From positions 2,542,001 to 2,606,000 of the forward strand of contig NC_084889.1 of the NCBI RefSeq assembly GCF_958979055.1: a DNA stretch of 64,000 nucleotides, in the 5' to 3' direction. Each line of letters begins with the position of its first letter. Positions within the stretch are counted from its first letter, which is position 1. Made by a program: the position numbers and the translations under genes. The notes beneath the pieces are model-generated. The model had not been told where the DNA came from. It did no database searches and saw only the letters and a list, made by a program, of their open reading frames with translations. Shown piece by piece: positions 20,458-32,652 of this stretch. This DNA comes from Alnus glutinosa. Lineage: Eukaryota; Streptophyta; Magnoliopsida; Fagales; Betulaceae.

Positions 20458-22315
20458 ATGGAGGATTCCAGAGCAAGAGCGACTCGGAGGAGTCGTCCAA
20501 CTTCTTCTACAGCAACCGCGACCGTCTCATGCGACACCAAGGACCCTGCGAGCTTGGTATTTTTCTTGTTTCTTAGTATTTCTTCTTATAACTGGATTTA
20601 GAGTCTGTGTTCTTAGCTTTCAAAGTAAGCAGATTTTTAAATATATCTTCAGGGTTTATTTTATTGCTCATGATTAATTTAATTTGGGGTTCGTAGAAAG
20701 ATATATATATATATAGGCATGTAGGTCTGAAATCATATGAGATAGTTGCTGAGTTTCGTTTTGTTTTTGTTTTTGTTTGTTTTTTTTTTTTTTTGCCATT
20801 ATATTAAGCTATGTTTTTTCTTAATAACTTCCCAAAATATCTTTAGAGAAAAAAACACTTGGGTTAATTAGCTTTTTTTCAAGGATCTTTGATCATAGTG
20901 TTACTGTATATATCAGGGCAATCTGGTGACGGAATCTCTTTCTACAGAATGGACAGATGAGAAGCACAGCTTGTACCTCAACTCCATGGAAGCATCATTT
21001 GTAAACCAGTTATATGAATCCATGGATCTGCTAGGTTTTTGCCGCTCGTCAGATCCAACGTATTCCAGGAAAAAGCATTTCAGCACCCTTACCCCTTCTG
21101 GCCAGGTTCCACTTTGTCTCTTCTCTTTGATAGAATATTAATTAAATTATCAAATTTATCATGTCTCATTAATTTAAACTTTTGATATAACCCGTGATTT
21201 AAGGCTCTTTTACGTGAATTCTTCCATATTAATTGTGTGTGTGTGGGTGCTTAATAAGTATGTGATATTATTACTTTTATTTACTGCACTGCTTTTTTCA
21301 ATCTTTCTTTTTCTTTTTTTTTTTTCCCAGTTTAAGGTTCATCGAAATGGCAACTGGCAGAGGATTAATTTTGAAAGAGCTGCTAATCTTCAGCTAAAGA
21401 AAGCAGATGGGTCTGATGTTTTTCTGGAAAATCCTTGGATCCAACACTATCGAACTAGATGCGTACCCCACGTTGTAGCATCAGCAGATCTCCGAAAAAA
21501 TGGTGCATCCACAAGTCAAGCATTGGATTTGATTGGGAATAAGGCTGCTTGTTATTCGAAGCAGATTCATGCGAGTGACTCTCATCTGTGCCATCACAAT
21601 TTGGTTGGCAGCGACACAGGTGGTGCTATATGCTTGGACGATGATTCTTTACAATTATTTCTCTGAATTCGAGAGAATTCGGGTAAGTAATTGTAAGAGA
21701 TCACTTATGGGATTCATCTGACCAAATAAAAATTAGATTGGATAACCACTTATTCGGTCAATGGATCTTGTAAGTGGTCTCTTATAATCACATGTCTGAA
21801 TTTTCTCAAATTCATACAAATAATTATAGAGAATCTCTTAGCTTGCTGTTTGCTTGATAATTGTGTTGGCGTGCGTGGATGGTATTTAAATTCACACCCA
21901 TTGTTTCATGCGCTAATGAATGCCACAACCTGATCGACTGCTAACAATTGGAGGGAAAGATAAAGGGAATGTTTTTCATACAAGATAGATTTCTATGCAA
22001 AAATTATTCAAACTACTATAGCTTTTGCAGAGGTTTCGGATCAAAACTTTGTTGATGAAGAAGTTGAAGGAGAAAAGGAAAGCCAAATTTGCAATGCGAA
22101 AAGGACGAATTCTTTTATAACCGATGCTTCTAGCAATGATCAGGTAATGCATATTATCGATTGCATCATTTTCAGGATCATGAAAACATTACGTGGGCAT
22201 TGATATCTCAATGATGTTGTCCATCTCTCTCATGCTCTTCAAGGTTGTTCCACACAATGAATCTTCCGCAGCAGCAGCAGATGTTACCAAGAACTGCATT
22301 TCTGCGGCTAGATAA
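20458..22315 (+). CDS. COR27: Cold-regulated COR27/COR28-type protein
   Basis: Five coding exons (20458-20556, 20917-21105, 21331-21619, 22031-22143, 22244-22315) join in frame to 253 residues. The family core STEWTDEKHSLYLNSMEASF lies at about 42-61, followed by NQLYESMDLLG. A second conserved block begins FKVHRNGNWQRINFERAAN at residue 97. The C-terminus carries NDQVVP. There is no enzyme domain and no signal peptide. Family members are small nuclear regulators that link the evening clock, cold and light signalling and are COP1 targets; function here is inferred from the family. Start choice: this ATG gives the MEDSRARATRRSR-type N-terminus seen in relatives. Intron 3 contains a complete fold-back MITE. 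If intron 3 is retained, the frame continues for a further 15 codons to a stop just inside the MITE. Confidence 0.92.
21643..21835. mobile_element. Fold-back MITE, copy A, in COR27 intron 3
   Basis: A 193-bp element whose left half is an imperfect inverted copy of its right half. The ends are gattctyta, with internal aattcgagagaattc and taagagaycactta words. The same family occurs at 61561-61754. Confidence 0.85.
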
Positions 22316-22406
22316 AGGAGTACTTCACCGGTGACTGGCAGACAGATAACAAGACTAACAAGTGTGACTACCACCTAATCAGAAGGTTTTATATTCTCTG
22401 TGTGTG

Positions 22407-22439
<33 letters not shown>

Positions 22440-23206
22440 CATTGAGGATTCCCTGCCATTAATTTGTTGTAAGTGGTTATTACTGCTGCTACATACAGAT
22501 ATGGATAATGTTGTATATATCTTTTATTTTTGTATTTTTTTTTCCCCTCCATGTCATCGATAGTACTATTGCCATTCTGCAACTATTCTACGACTTTGGC
22601 CGTGCTGGAAATGGGAGTACTGATGATCTGCTGAGAGATGTTTTCCATGTTTCTTTCGGATGTTCTGTAATGAATTTCTGTTGAATCTATGGAAAAATAT
22701 TTGTATGTGTTGATTTAGCATCGAGAGATTTTCAGATAAACCTTCCCAATCATATATATCATCAATACAAGTCGAGTTGCCTATTCAAATCAGCAACTGT
22801 GAAGTCAAGTGAACCGGAATCCCATGTAATAAAATTGTTCTATTTACATGCACTGTAATGGGTAGCTTATCACGTATGGCTGGTGGGGACTTCATTGCAC
22901 AGAACCTGATTAAATACGATAACCCGGCCTGCTTATTATTGATGAGTGATAAAAACTTTAGCTTGTGTAACGGCCTACTTTTAACGATACAATATTATCT
23001 ATTTTTGGTTTTTTTAATCATATTTCTTAAGAGGTTACTCATTCTTATATTCAGACGATGTAAGACGTCACATTAATCATCACTTATTGGGACTCAGCGT
23101 CCCTACTGGCGACTCTCATGAGATTTCTCTATTCTTGGCGTCCCAATGAATGCTCGCTAACGACCTTTATGAGCTTGTACATGCTCCCAATCTCAGGCTA
23201 GGCAGT

Positions 23207-23400
23207 GATTCTAATATCATTTGTAACAACCCACTCCCAATGACACAATATTGTTCGCATTTAACTCTTCCGAACCAGAATTTTTAGGATGTCACCCATC
23301 CTGATACTACTTTCGCAAAAACATGCTTAACTGTCGAGTTCTAATAAATTCATAATCATCACGGCTTTAAAACGCATTGTGTCAAGATGATTATTCAAGA
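23207..23400 (-). mobile_element. Cassandra-like TRIM LTR relic with 5S rRNA-like block
   Basis: Read on the minus strand, 23285-23350 matches the plant 5S rRNA internal region: AGAACTC..AGTTAAGC, then AGTAGTA..GGATGGGTGAC. The LTR-like segment then ends in TTACA (near 23222). It is followed at once by TGATATTAGAATC, a decayed version of the initiator-tRNA-Met primer site TGGTATCAGAGC. This combination is typical of Cassandra TRIM elements. Several substitutions show it is old. It is not a functional 5S gene. Confidence 0.7.
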
Positions 23401-24105
23401 TGGGAGCAAATATACATATAAATATATACACATTCTCATGTCCACGCGACGGGGGATGCTATAATTTGTGAATGCCTACAAGTTTGTATTGTTTTTGTTT
23501 TGAGAAAAAAAACAAAAAACAAAAAAAAAAACAAATTTTAACAAACGGAGCCGATCCGAACTTTCATCCTACTTTAAAGACAAATGGCCAATGAAAAGAT
23601 TCTCAACAAGTTCAAAACGTAAAGGAAGAATATTATATTAGTCACGTGGGGAATTTCTTTTTCTTTAGATAAAAAATCACGTGGTTTTGCCCACATTGGT
23701 TGGTATTTGAAAGTCAAACTAATCACGTCTCCTCTACCTTTTGTAAACGGGTAGCCTAAAAGATTGGGACATCTTCCTAAACGGGTCCTTAAACCAAACA
23801 TCAACCTAATTCGGATTTGCATCCGTACAATTTTCTTAAAAAATAAAATAAAATAAAATAAAATTGTAAAGGCTAACATGGCTAAATAATTCATGTGTTC
23901 AAAACTTTGGATGCATCAAATTAACAAAAATCATGTTGTATTTCTTTTCCGTTATCAAATTGAAAACAGAAATGTTAGGGAATAAGGCTTCTCCCAAATT
24001 AAGTTACTCACACATTTATAAATTATACTCCTTGACGTGACGATGTCATGTCGCATTGTCACGTCAATGAACGGAAAAAGAAATAAAAAATAAAGAAAGA
24101 AGTAG

Positions 24106-24106
<1 letters not shown>

Positions 24107-24138
<32 letters not shown>
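24107..24138. repeat. (TA)n microsatellite
   Basis: Sixteen TA units. Confidence 0.95.
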
Positions 24139-24141
<3 letters not shown>

Positions 24142-24833
24142 TGCTGATATGGAATTGCGACATCAGGGAGCAGTGCCACGAGACTAACTTCATGACTACC
24201 CCTAGCATTCTTAATTTAAAATTAATCAAATTACTTTTTAAAATACGTTTTGCAGCTTTGTTACCAAATTGTTTTTTTTTTTTTTTTTTAAGGGAAAAAT
24301 CACTTAACTTCTTGGACTTTCTTCACATTTATAATTATTTAATAAATTTAAAAAAACTCTTAATTTAGTTTATTTATCTTTTTTTTTTTATTTCACTAAT
24401 TCGTTAGGATTTAACTAAAAATCTTAACAGAGGGGTGTAAAAATTTTCAAAATACTAATTATTTTTTTCTTGAAAATAATTGCAAGGATTTAAGTATTGG
24501 TCAGGATTTAACAGAATTTACAAAAATACTCAAGCTTGAATCTTTGCCACTTTTTTTTATTATTATTTAAAAGAAAAAACAAGTATTTTGAAAATTTTGA
24601 CAGGATTTAACGAAAAATTATAACAAATGAGTGAAATTGAAAAAATTGGATAATGGATACACTCAAATGAGAGTTTTTTAAATTTATGAGGGTAATTGCA
24701 AAACTGCCAACAATTCAATTGGTTAAGTAAAATTTATCTTTATTTTTAACAAAAATTGTGACATATAGGCGTAACATCAAAACTAATAACAATAGCGACA
24801 TGTGGTATTGTCAATCTACCATTGGATCAGTCA

Positions 24834-24890
<57 letters not shown>

Positions 24891-25530
24891 GAGAACATTG
24901 CAATGTAATATATTCAGATGGTAGTGCGGTTCTCAAATAAAAGAGATACTTCAATTACAAGCGAGAAGAAAAATGTTACAAGTACTTCAATTTTTTACAA
25001 AGGGAGCCTTACTAATTTATGTGGAGCTTATTCATCGAAGATAATTAAAACAATTAATAAAAAGAAATGCTACGAGTACCAATGAATAAGCACAAAATCA
25101 TCTTAGTAAGGCTCTATTTATAAAAGTTTAAGTACATGTAACATTTTTCGAGCGAAAATGCCTAGGATTTCTCATTCTATTGGTTGGGCTTCGAGGATAA
25201 GATGGTCCGTCCAAGTCCAATGTGTTGGCTACCAAAATAGGGCAAGTGTGATTTTAGCTTCAATACTACACAGGGTTCTATTGGAGAGCTTTCATAGGCA
25301 TGAGCATGATGCATCTGGCCCAAGGTTGTCTCAGTAGGGCTGTTCAAAAGCCCAAAATTTGGAAATCCAACCAGCATACGAACCAGTTCTCATCCAATTG
25401 GGTCGGCTTCTAATGATAAGTTACCGAGTTAGATTTTTGGGATGTGTTTGTTGCACAATTCTTACACAATTCAAGACACAATGGTGGAACCCATGCATGT
25501 GGGTAGCTCGTAGGGTTACCTGCAAAATTG

Positions 25531-25711
25531 GAGCCTGTTTGGTAAGCTGTTTCCAAAACAGAAAACCGTGTCTGAAAATTGTCTGCATGCGTTTGGCAAC
25601 CGGTTTTAAAAACAAAAACGTAAGAAAACAAAAACGCATAAAACATGAAATATGAAAACAATTTAGAGTTGTTTCTAAAAACAGGTTTGTGTTTTCTAAC
25701 CAAATACGCTC
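25531..25711. mobile_element. Fold-back MITE, 'GTTTGGT' type
   Basis: A 181-bp element with imperfect 16-bp inverted ends GAGCCTGTTTGGTAAG / GAGCGTATTTGGTTAG. Related, more degraded sequence is seen at about 27975-28181 and 29690-29935, which end with GCCAAACgAgTTC and GCCAAACAAACTC words. Confidence 0.65.
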
Positions 25712-26427
25712 AGAACACGCGCGGAACCTATTTCCAACTTAAGTGCACAGTGTCGCACGATACCCGTGATCCATGGTTCTAATCTCCACAAATCCATTTT
25801 TCTTTGCCTTCTTTATCCTGCTCGGCTTGCTCGCATTCATTCCCCACCTATAATCTCAGACAAAAATCATTCCCCAAGTGCATCTCAGTGCCATCACTCT
25901 CCTCCTATTTGCCTTCATCTACCCTATGAGCCGGGAATCGATTGCAAGTTTTGGTTCTATTTTTAAGGAACCCATTGATTAGCAGCTCGTGTTCCAGAGG
26001 ATCGAAGAAAACTTTGTGTGAATGATCAACTCCTCTGTTGCGGCGGCTCCAATTAGTGCACTTGTTCGTAGGTTCTGTGGGTTTTTTTTTTTTTTATTTC
26101 TATGGGTTTGCTTGTTTGATTCGATTCCTGTGCATTTGTTTGGATAACTTCTTTGTAAGTTTTTTATCGCACTTTTGGTAATTCTGTGGCTTTTGGATGT
26201 TTTGGGTCAATGTGATATTGCATCTGTTATGGGCTAATTTGAGTTAATTTTGATGAAATTGAACAAGCCATACGGTAAATTTCTACATGGCTTGTTTTGA
26301 GTCAATGAATGCATTTATGTATTCTGTATGGTTTGTGAAGGAATGGGTATGTAATCTCAGATGCTATTTGATTGTTTTTACCAAAGGTCCAAAGCAAAGC
26401 CTTTGTTCCTGTTAATCCCTCTTCTCT

Positions 26428-27453
26428 TTGACAATTATTTTGAAGGCTACAATGGAGATGAGAGAACTACTGGGTTGTTGTTCATGTTCAATTCTTTGAT
26501 TGGAGGTTACTCTTCTGCTGGACAGGTGGTGATGCTATCTTGCTTTATATTGAGATGGTGGTTGCGAGCATTGTGCCTGGTGAATTCACGTTTCCGTTTT
26601 TGCTGAGCACATGCACGAAGGTTGTAGGGTTTTGTGAGGGAATTCAAGCTCATGGAGTAGTTGTTAAGATGGGTTTAGAGGGAGATGTATTTATCGGGAA
26701 TTCTTTGGTTCATTTTTATTGGAAGATGTTTGATGGAATGCTTGAAAGAAATGTTGTGTCGTGGAATAGTTTGATTTGTGGTTATGCTGGGAGGGGTTGT
26801 CCGGAGGAAGCTCCTGAGAATTGATTTTAGCATTGGCTGATGTTTCATTTTTGCATCATTTTTTGTCAATCAGTTGGATCAAACAATTCTAGGTGCTCGG
26901 CCATGAAGATAGTGAATAGTTTCCTTCTGGTTCAGAAATGGAGTTTACATCCCTTGCTTTCTGTTTAGTTGGCTCAGGGGTTACAGATTTTTTGTGATGC
27001 TTTGTTGTTGAAGCTTTGTTGTAGTTTCTATTGCTTGGTGGGTTACATCAACTTGTTCAGCACGTTGCTGGCTTTGCTGTAGTTTGTAGCTATTGTGAGT
27101 AGCTCTGTTTTTCCAATTTTTTGTTGGGAAGTGTATGTTGTCTCATTGTTTGGTCATAAGAGATTTGATTCATCTAAAAAAAAATACAATTCTTGAGGTT
27201 TTCTCCGTGGCTGGCTTGGGTCTCTTGGGTAGTGACAGTAGAACTCATTGGGTAAATAAGGGGAAAAGCCTCCTCCATTTTGTAATGATTGTATGAGAGA
27301 AATCTACACACCATAAATAAGAGAAATGTGATGTCAAATTATGTGCGCCTGGGGCTGGTGAGAGAAGCTCTTTCTGTCTTTGGTGAGGTGCTGCAACAGG
27401 GACCACGACCTGATAGAGTTACAATGTTATCTGCGTTCTCAATAGTGCAATGC
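26428..27453 (+). pseudogene. Broken PLS-class PPR gene
   Basis: The sequence translates in pieces to a pentatricopeptide repeat protein resembling Arabidopsis AT3G22690 as I remember it. The pieces are FMFNSLIGGYSSAG (from 26428), a frame change near 26525, FTFPFLLSTCTKVVGFCEG and NVVSWNSLICGYAGRG (to about 26820), and then an unrelated 500-bp gap. A last piece at 27321-27453 reads NYVRLGLVREALSVF and PRPDRVTMLSAFS. About 12 residues are also missing between SLVHFY and KMFDGM. PPR proteins act in organelle RNA processing; this copy cannot make one. Confidence 0.85.
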
Positions 27454-29020
27454 AAATGACCTTCGGAAATGATTAGATGTGTATAACTTTTGAAATCGGT
27501 TATATTTAACTAGTTATTAGCTATCATGTGCAGCTAATGTAATGTAAACGACACTACTTGACATTATTAGTACCAAGTATTGAGGCTATGGAAGGATTAA
27601 TATTTTGTATTATTTGTAATCTTTATTCCCTCAACTTTTGTAGTATTTAGATAAATGGATTATTGCTATTATTGAAAGACAAATGAGTCTTCGTATCAAA
27701 CCTGGTTTGAGAAGTATATTTGATTGGGGATTTCGGCTCCAATTCTTCTACAATCTTGTATCTATCATGACTGTACAAGGAATTTTTAATGTTATTATTA
27801 GATGCATGTTGAACAATGGGTCATAGTTGATCAATTTAATTTTATTGGACAAGTTTATTCAAAAAAATGGGACACACTATAAGTCTAATGACATAAATTT
27901 GACAAAATTCTGTTTGAAAATCACCTAATAAATGAAAAAAACAAAAAATATATAGAAACGTCAAACAATTTTCTATTTTTTTATTAAGTGAAAACTGTTT
28001 TGAAAACAATTGTCCAAACGCTTTGGATATTGTTTTCTATTTTAAAAACTGTTTTTAAAAGTAGTTTGCCAAACACTTTTTCAACGAAAAAACAACAGAA
28101 CATGGTTTTTTATTTCTATTCTCGAAAACAATTTTCAAACACAAAAATAAAAATCGATTTGCCAAACGAGTTCTTAGTGTTTATTAATTTTGTTGGTAGT
28201 TTGAAGGACGAAAGTCCAAGCGTTGGTAGTTCGTGGGGCTACTTCAAAACAGCTGGCAGTTTAGAACAAATCTAATAAAGTCGAGACACATTTCAAATTT
28301 CAAATCAATTTAAATTCAAATTATGAAATCTAGCATTTCTCTTATGACAAAAACTGCTTTCTTTTTTGCTCCTTTTTTAGTGTAAAATCTTTTATCAATA
28401 ATACTAATAATACTCTAAAATGGATTGTCAAGTGTTGGAGGCAAAATTGATATGATCCTGCCACGTGCCACGACCAACTCTTCATTAGTCATGACAAAAT
28501 AGGAAATATCATTGATGTTGTGACTTTCACGACCGCTTGGCTAGTATAAGCGGTGCAGAAATCCCTAACGTCTTTGCCTCACTCTCCCAATCCTCACCTA
28601 CTCAGCCGGTCACCTCTCCCATCCCCTGTATATATATCCCACCTCTCCTCTCCTCTTCTCTTTTACATCACATCTAATTACTTTCTTTACTTGAAATGAT
28701 TAATATTCCACGGAGACGGAGGAGACCCAAAGGTATTTTGGTTCGAATGGATTCACACACTCTGGAATAGGCAGTTTTGAAAAAAATACTAGGCAGTAAA
28801 GTCGTGTTTAAGAAGGGCAACACGAATATCCTCCGATTTCGCTTCACTGTCAGAGCCTTGGATACGCAATTTCAGGTAGGTTGTTTGTGTTTCTTCACTG
28901 CTTTATATTATTAATTACTATTCTGATCTTTTTTTTTTTTTTTTGTAGGTTTCTTCGGGGCTTCCCAAGATCTTGGGTTGATTCAGTTCAAGATAGGGTT
29001 CCTAATTTTCAAAATTTTCG
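27454..29020. other. Intergenic: repeats and COQ10 promoter/leader
   Basis: It holds the degraded GTTTGGT-type element at about 27975-28181 and the COQ10 promoter. A TATA-like tatatata lies near 28628. A probable 5' UTR intron (28876-28948) is bounded by GT and AG. Confidence 0.5.
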
Positions 29021-32000
29021 ATGCCGTCATTCATTTCGAGCACCTCGAAGGCGGTCCGGTCCGTAACAACCCGTAAAAACGGCATCGTACGTTTGATTGG
29101 GTCCGTGAAGAACACTAGGGAGGTGCAGAGACTTGATCAAATTCGTTGCTTTAGCGGAATTGCCCCGTCGGCTCAATATTCGGACAAGCATCTTAATCTT
29201 TGGTCGCGGAGGTTGTTTGATAATGCTCACACTGTTCAAACGAGGCGGTTTCTCGGTTGCGGAGATGGTGACGAGGGCGGAGTTCTGTCCAAGGTTTACG
29301 AGGAGAAGCTTGTGTTGGGGTAATTTCGTTGAATGCCTTTCTGTTTTGTCGGTTTTGTGCCAATGTGATGCAATTTTGTTTGAAGGATTTAACAATCGGT
29401 TGTGTGCCAATGTGATGCAATTTTAAGGATTTAAAGCCTCTTTCTAGCATCACATTTTGAATGGACGAGTTGGTCCATCTACCTGTGTGCATGATTGCCA
29501 GTTATTTTGTTTTATTGCAACATGTACACCATTCTACCTAATATGAATCATAAAATGTTCCTCTACTTGAAATGGAGAGGATCGTGATTGGATATTCTAT
29601 GCTGTGTGTCTTATTGCTTTCAAATATTTTCGGGTTGGGGTGGGGGGAATAGTTGCTAGTAAAAGATACAAGTTCGATTGGCAAATTTTTTTAGAGTGCT
29701 TTTTTCTTTTTCTTTTTTTGAAAAAGTGTTTTGATTTGGCATAAAGTTGAAAGTAGTTTTGGCAAAACTTTTTGGAAGGGTTTTTTTTTTTTTAAAATGT
29801 TTTTGATTTGATATAAAAGTGAAAGCAGTTTTGAGTATTTTGTGAGTGTTTTGAGTTGTTTGTTAATGTTTTTGCTTTTTGGGTGGAAAGCAAAAATGCT
29901 TGGGCAAAAAGCGTTGCCAAACAAACTCGTAGTTTCTTGGTTAATCATAGCTGCCATACTTAGTTTAGTATGTTACTAATTTTTTTGTTAGTTGAGATGT
30001 GTTGGAGAATACATGTGCGGGTGTGAGATTTTAAGTTTCACATTGGATAATAATCAAAGAGCGTAAGCGATTAATAAAATATAATTGGACCCAAATTTCA
30101 TAGGCTTAAGCTTTTAGGTTAAGTGGTGATCAAACCTATTATGTTAAGGCCTTACGGGAACGTCGGGAAGGTTTCCCAAGGTATTAATTAATCTCCCCAA
30201 CGAGATGCATAGTCACTCATGACATATTAACCCTTGATCCTTAGTCACACAAGCGCATTTCATTTGCAAGTTTCAGTGTCACATAATGAACGTTAGATTT
30301 TGGTTGGCTTATTAGCCGAATTTCATCCTTGGTCATGGAGGAACATATTCATTGAATATGATGTCTCATGGTTGCATTACATTGTTATTTGGACCCTTCT
30401 GATTTCTAGTGATGGAGACTTCAGCTGATTGAAATATTTTCATTTAGGTATTCGCCAGAGCAGTTGTTTGATGTAGTTGCAGCTGTTGACTTGTATCATG
30501 GTTTTGTCCCATGGTGTCAGCGGTCTGAGATACTTAAACACTATCCAGATGGATCTTTTGACGCTGAGCTGGAGATTGGTTTCAAATTTCTTGTTGAAAG
30601 TTACACTTCCCATGTAGAATTGAACAGGCCAAAGTCTCTAAAGGTAGCCGACTTCCTTTCTGTTTTTGTGGTGGTTATAAAAATTGTCTTTTCCCTTCCC
30701 TTTTGATGGAAAATATATTGTATAACAATTAGTAGTATAGTTTTTTTATGATCTGAGAGTTTGTGAGAAAGAATATCTTTGCGACTTATATGACACTTTT
30801 ATACTGTTGAATAATGTGATGGGCATGATTGAGGGTAGACAAAATGGCTCAAAATGAGTATAGCAATTATCTTAGGCTGACTTGAGGCAGATTTGGATGA
30901 AATCTTGGTGTTATGTTGAGAATCATACTAATTACAAATTAGAAAATGCTAGAAGATCTCTACTTGAAGAGCTCTACTTTAAGAGCTCTATTTGTTTCGG
31001 TTAAGTAATGACTTGTTGGCTTTTGGAGTCGTGAGCTGAAATAAAAAAACACCAAATTTCTAGTTGACACAAATTAATTCAAGCAGCGACTCAGCGTGCA
31101 AATATGTGTCGAGCATCAGCATCTTATGCGTTCTGTGCTTTGGGTTTACACTACTAGTTGTTATGACCTGCTGACTACGTCAATACTTATTAGAGCTTTT
31201 GTTTACTCTTTGTATCAGTTATAAAAGGAGTAGTTGTTGGCTGCCATGTCTGTGAGCCTTTAGGTGGTGTATTGGAGTGTTAAAAATACGTTGGTTAGTT
31301 CTTTATATTTGCATTTGTTTAATTGGATGCTTAACAAGATTTAGTTTCTTTACATCCTTGGTTGTGAAACTGATTTTTAATTTCATATGGTGTTTTTTCC
31401 AGTGGGCCTGTTGATGAACTTTTTATTTATTTTATGTTTTTTCAGACTACTGCAAAGGATAGTACCCTGTTTGACCACCTGATAAACATATGGGAGTTCA
31501 ATCCGGGACCAGTTCCAGGAACTTGCAGCCTTCATTTTCTGGTGGATTTTAAGTTCCAGTCACCACTTTACCGACAGGTGATTTTCCTCTAGTCCATTCT
31601 GGAATATATCATCTTCCTAGCTTTGTCAACATTAATATCATGTTTATTGAGGACTTTAGTTGTCGTTTTTTTTTTTATGTACCCTTTGGAAATTGACATC
31701 TTCAAGGAGGAAATAACATTGAGATGATAGTTGTAGCTAACTACCTTCCTTTTTTTTCTTTTCTTTTGGGTGTGGGGTGGTTGTAGTCCAAAGATCCCCA
31801 CACCCACTCAATCTGCTGATCTGACCATCAAATACCCATACCTCCAATCACTCACCTGTCACAACCCACAACCTGACAACCAGAGTGTCACCACCTGTAC
31901 GCAGCCTAAGCCATAACTCCCTTTAGAATTCCCAGTGACAATCTCACATTTCATTCTCAATGCCTCTTCTGGCCATGGATTCATCCAAAATGGTGTTCGG

Positions 32001-32620
32001 CAGACTGTCATCTGGTGGACTGTCTCAGCCATACTAAGGAACAGCAACAGCAACAACTGTGATTAGAGCTTTAATAATTCTTGAAGATGAACTTACCACG
32101 TGTGGTTGGACTGTCTCCACCCCCAACTTGGCCCAAGGTTTGGATGTTTGGTTCTTTGAGAATTTTGTCTTTTTGTTTTTTGTCTTTGCATGTTCATGGG
32201 TTTAATTGAGATTTAGGGGGTGTTTGTCTAAAAAATTCTATGGTTTGAGGAATATGAGACCTAATATCAAGTTGGCAAGGGAGATTACTGAGAAACCCCA
32301 TAACTATCTTCAGTTGCCATCGCTCTCATCTTATGACCTCTATTTGTGCAACAACCTTGAGGTTCTACAATTTTCCTTCCTTTTCCCCCCATTCCAGACC
32401 CTATACTCTTTATCTGGACATAACTTCCCCCTCCTCCAAAACTTAGAAAAAGTTTTAGACATGTCAAACATGATCCTGACATTGAAACCTGGGTTTGGCT
32501 GTTCCAATGCTTGGTTCTGTCTAAGTCTGTTACTTAAGTTCCAGTTGCTTGTACCAATTAGTTTCCTCTATTAACTATGAACTTTAATTACAGCTACTTC
32601 TCGGTCTTTCTTTCTTTTTT

Positions 32621-32652
<32 letters not shown>

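Larger units (their letters stand above)
22316..26427. other. Intergenic: COR27 3' UTR and repeat-rich DNA
   Basis: COR27 3' UTR probably runs to about 22720 and includes a (GA)n run near 22411-22438. Beyond that lie the 5S-like TRIM relic (about 23207-23400), (AT)n at 24107-24138, poly-A at 24839-24878, and a fold-back MITE (25531-25711). At about 26022 there is a short exon-like segment that I could not assign (ATGATCAACTCC..., ending at a possible donor near 26070). Confidence 0.55.

Noticed and set aside
23285..23350. A real 5S rRNA gene
   Set aside because: Too many substitutions, incomplete, and placed in an LTR context with a primer site, so it is a TRIM relic.
25410..25703. Overlapping frames of 72-98 residues on both strands
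   Set aside because: They lie in or beside the fold-back MITE at 25531-25711 and show no domain.
29027..29492. Two minus-strand frames of about 100-127 residues
   Set aside because: They are antisense to COQ10 exon 1; the plus-strand frame splices cleanly into the COQ10 domain.
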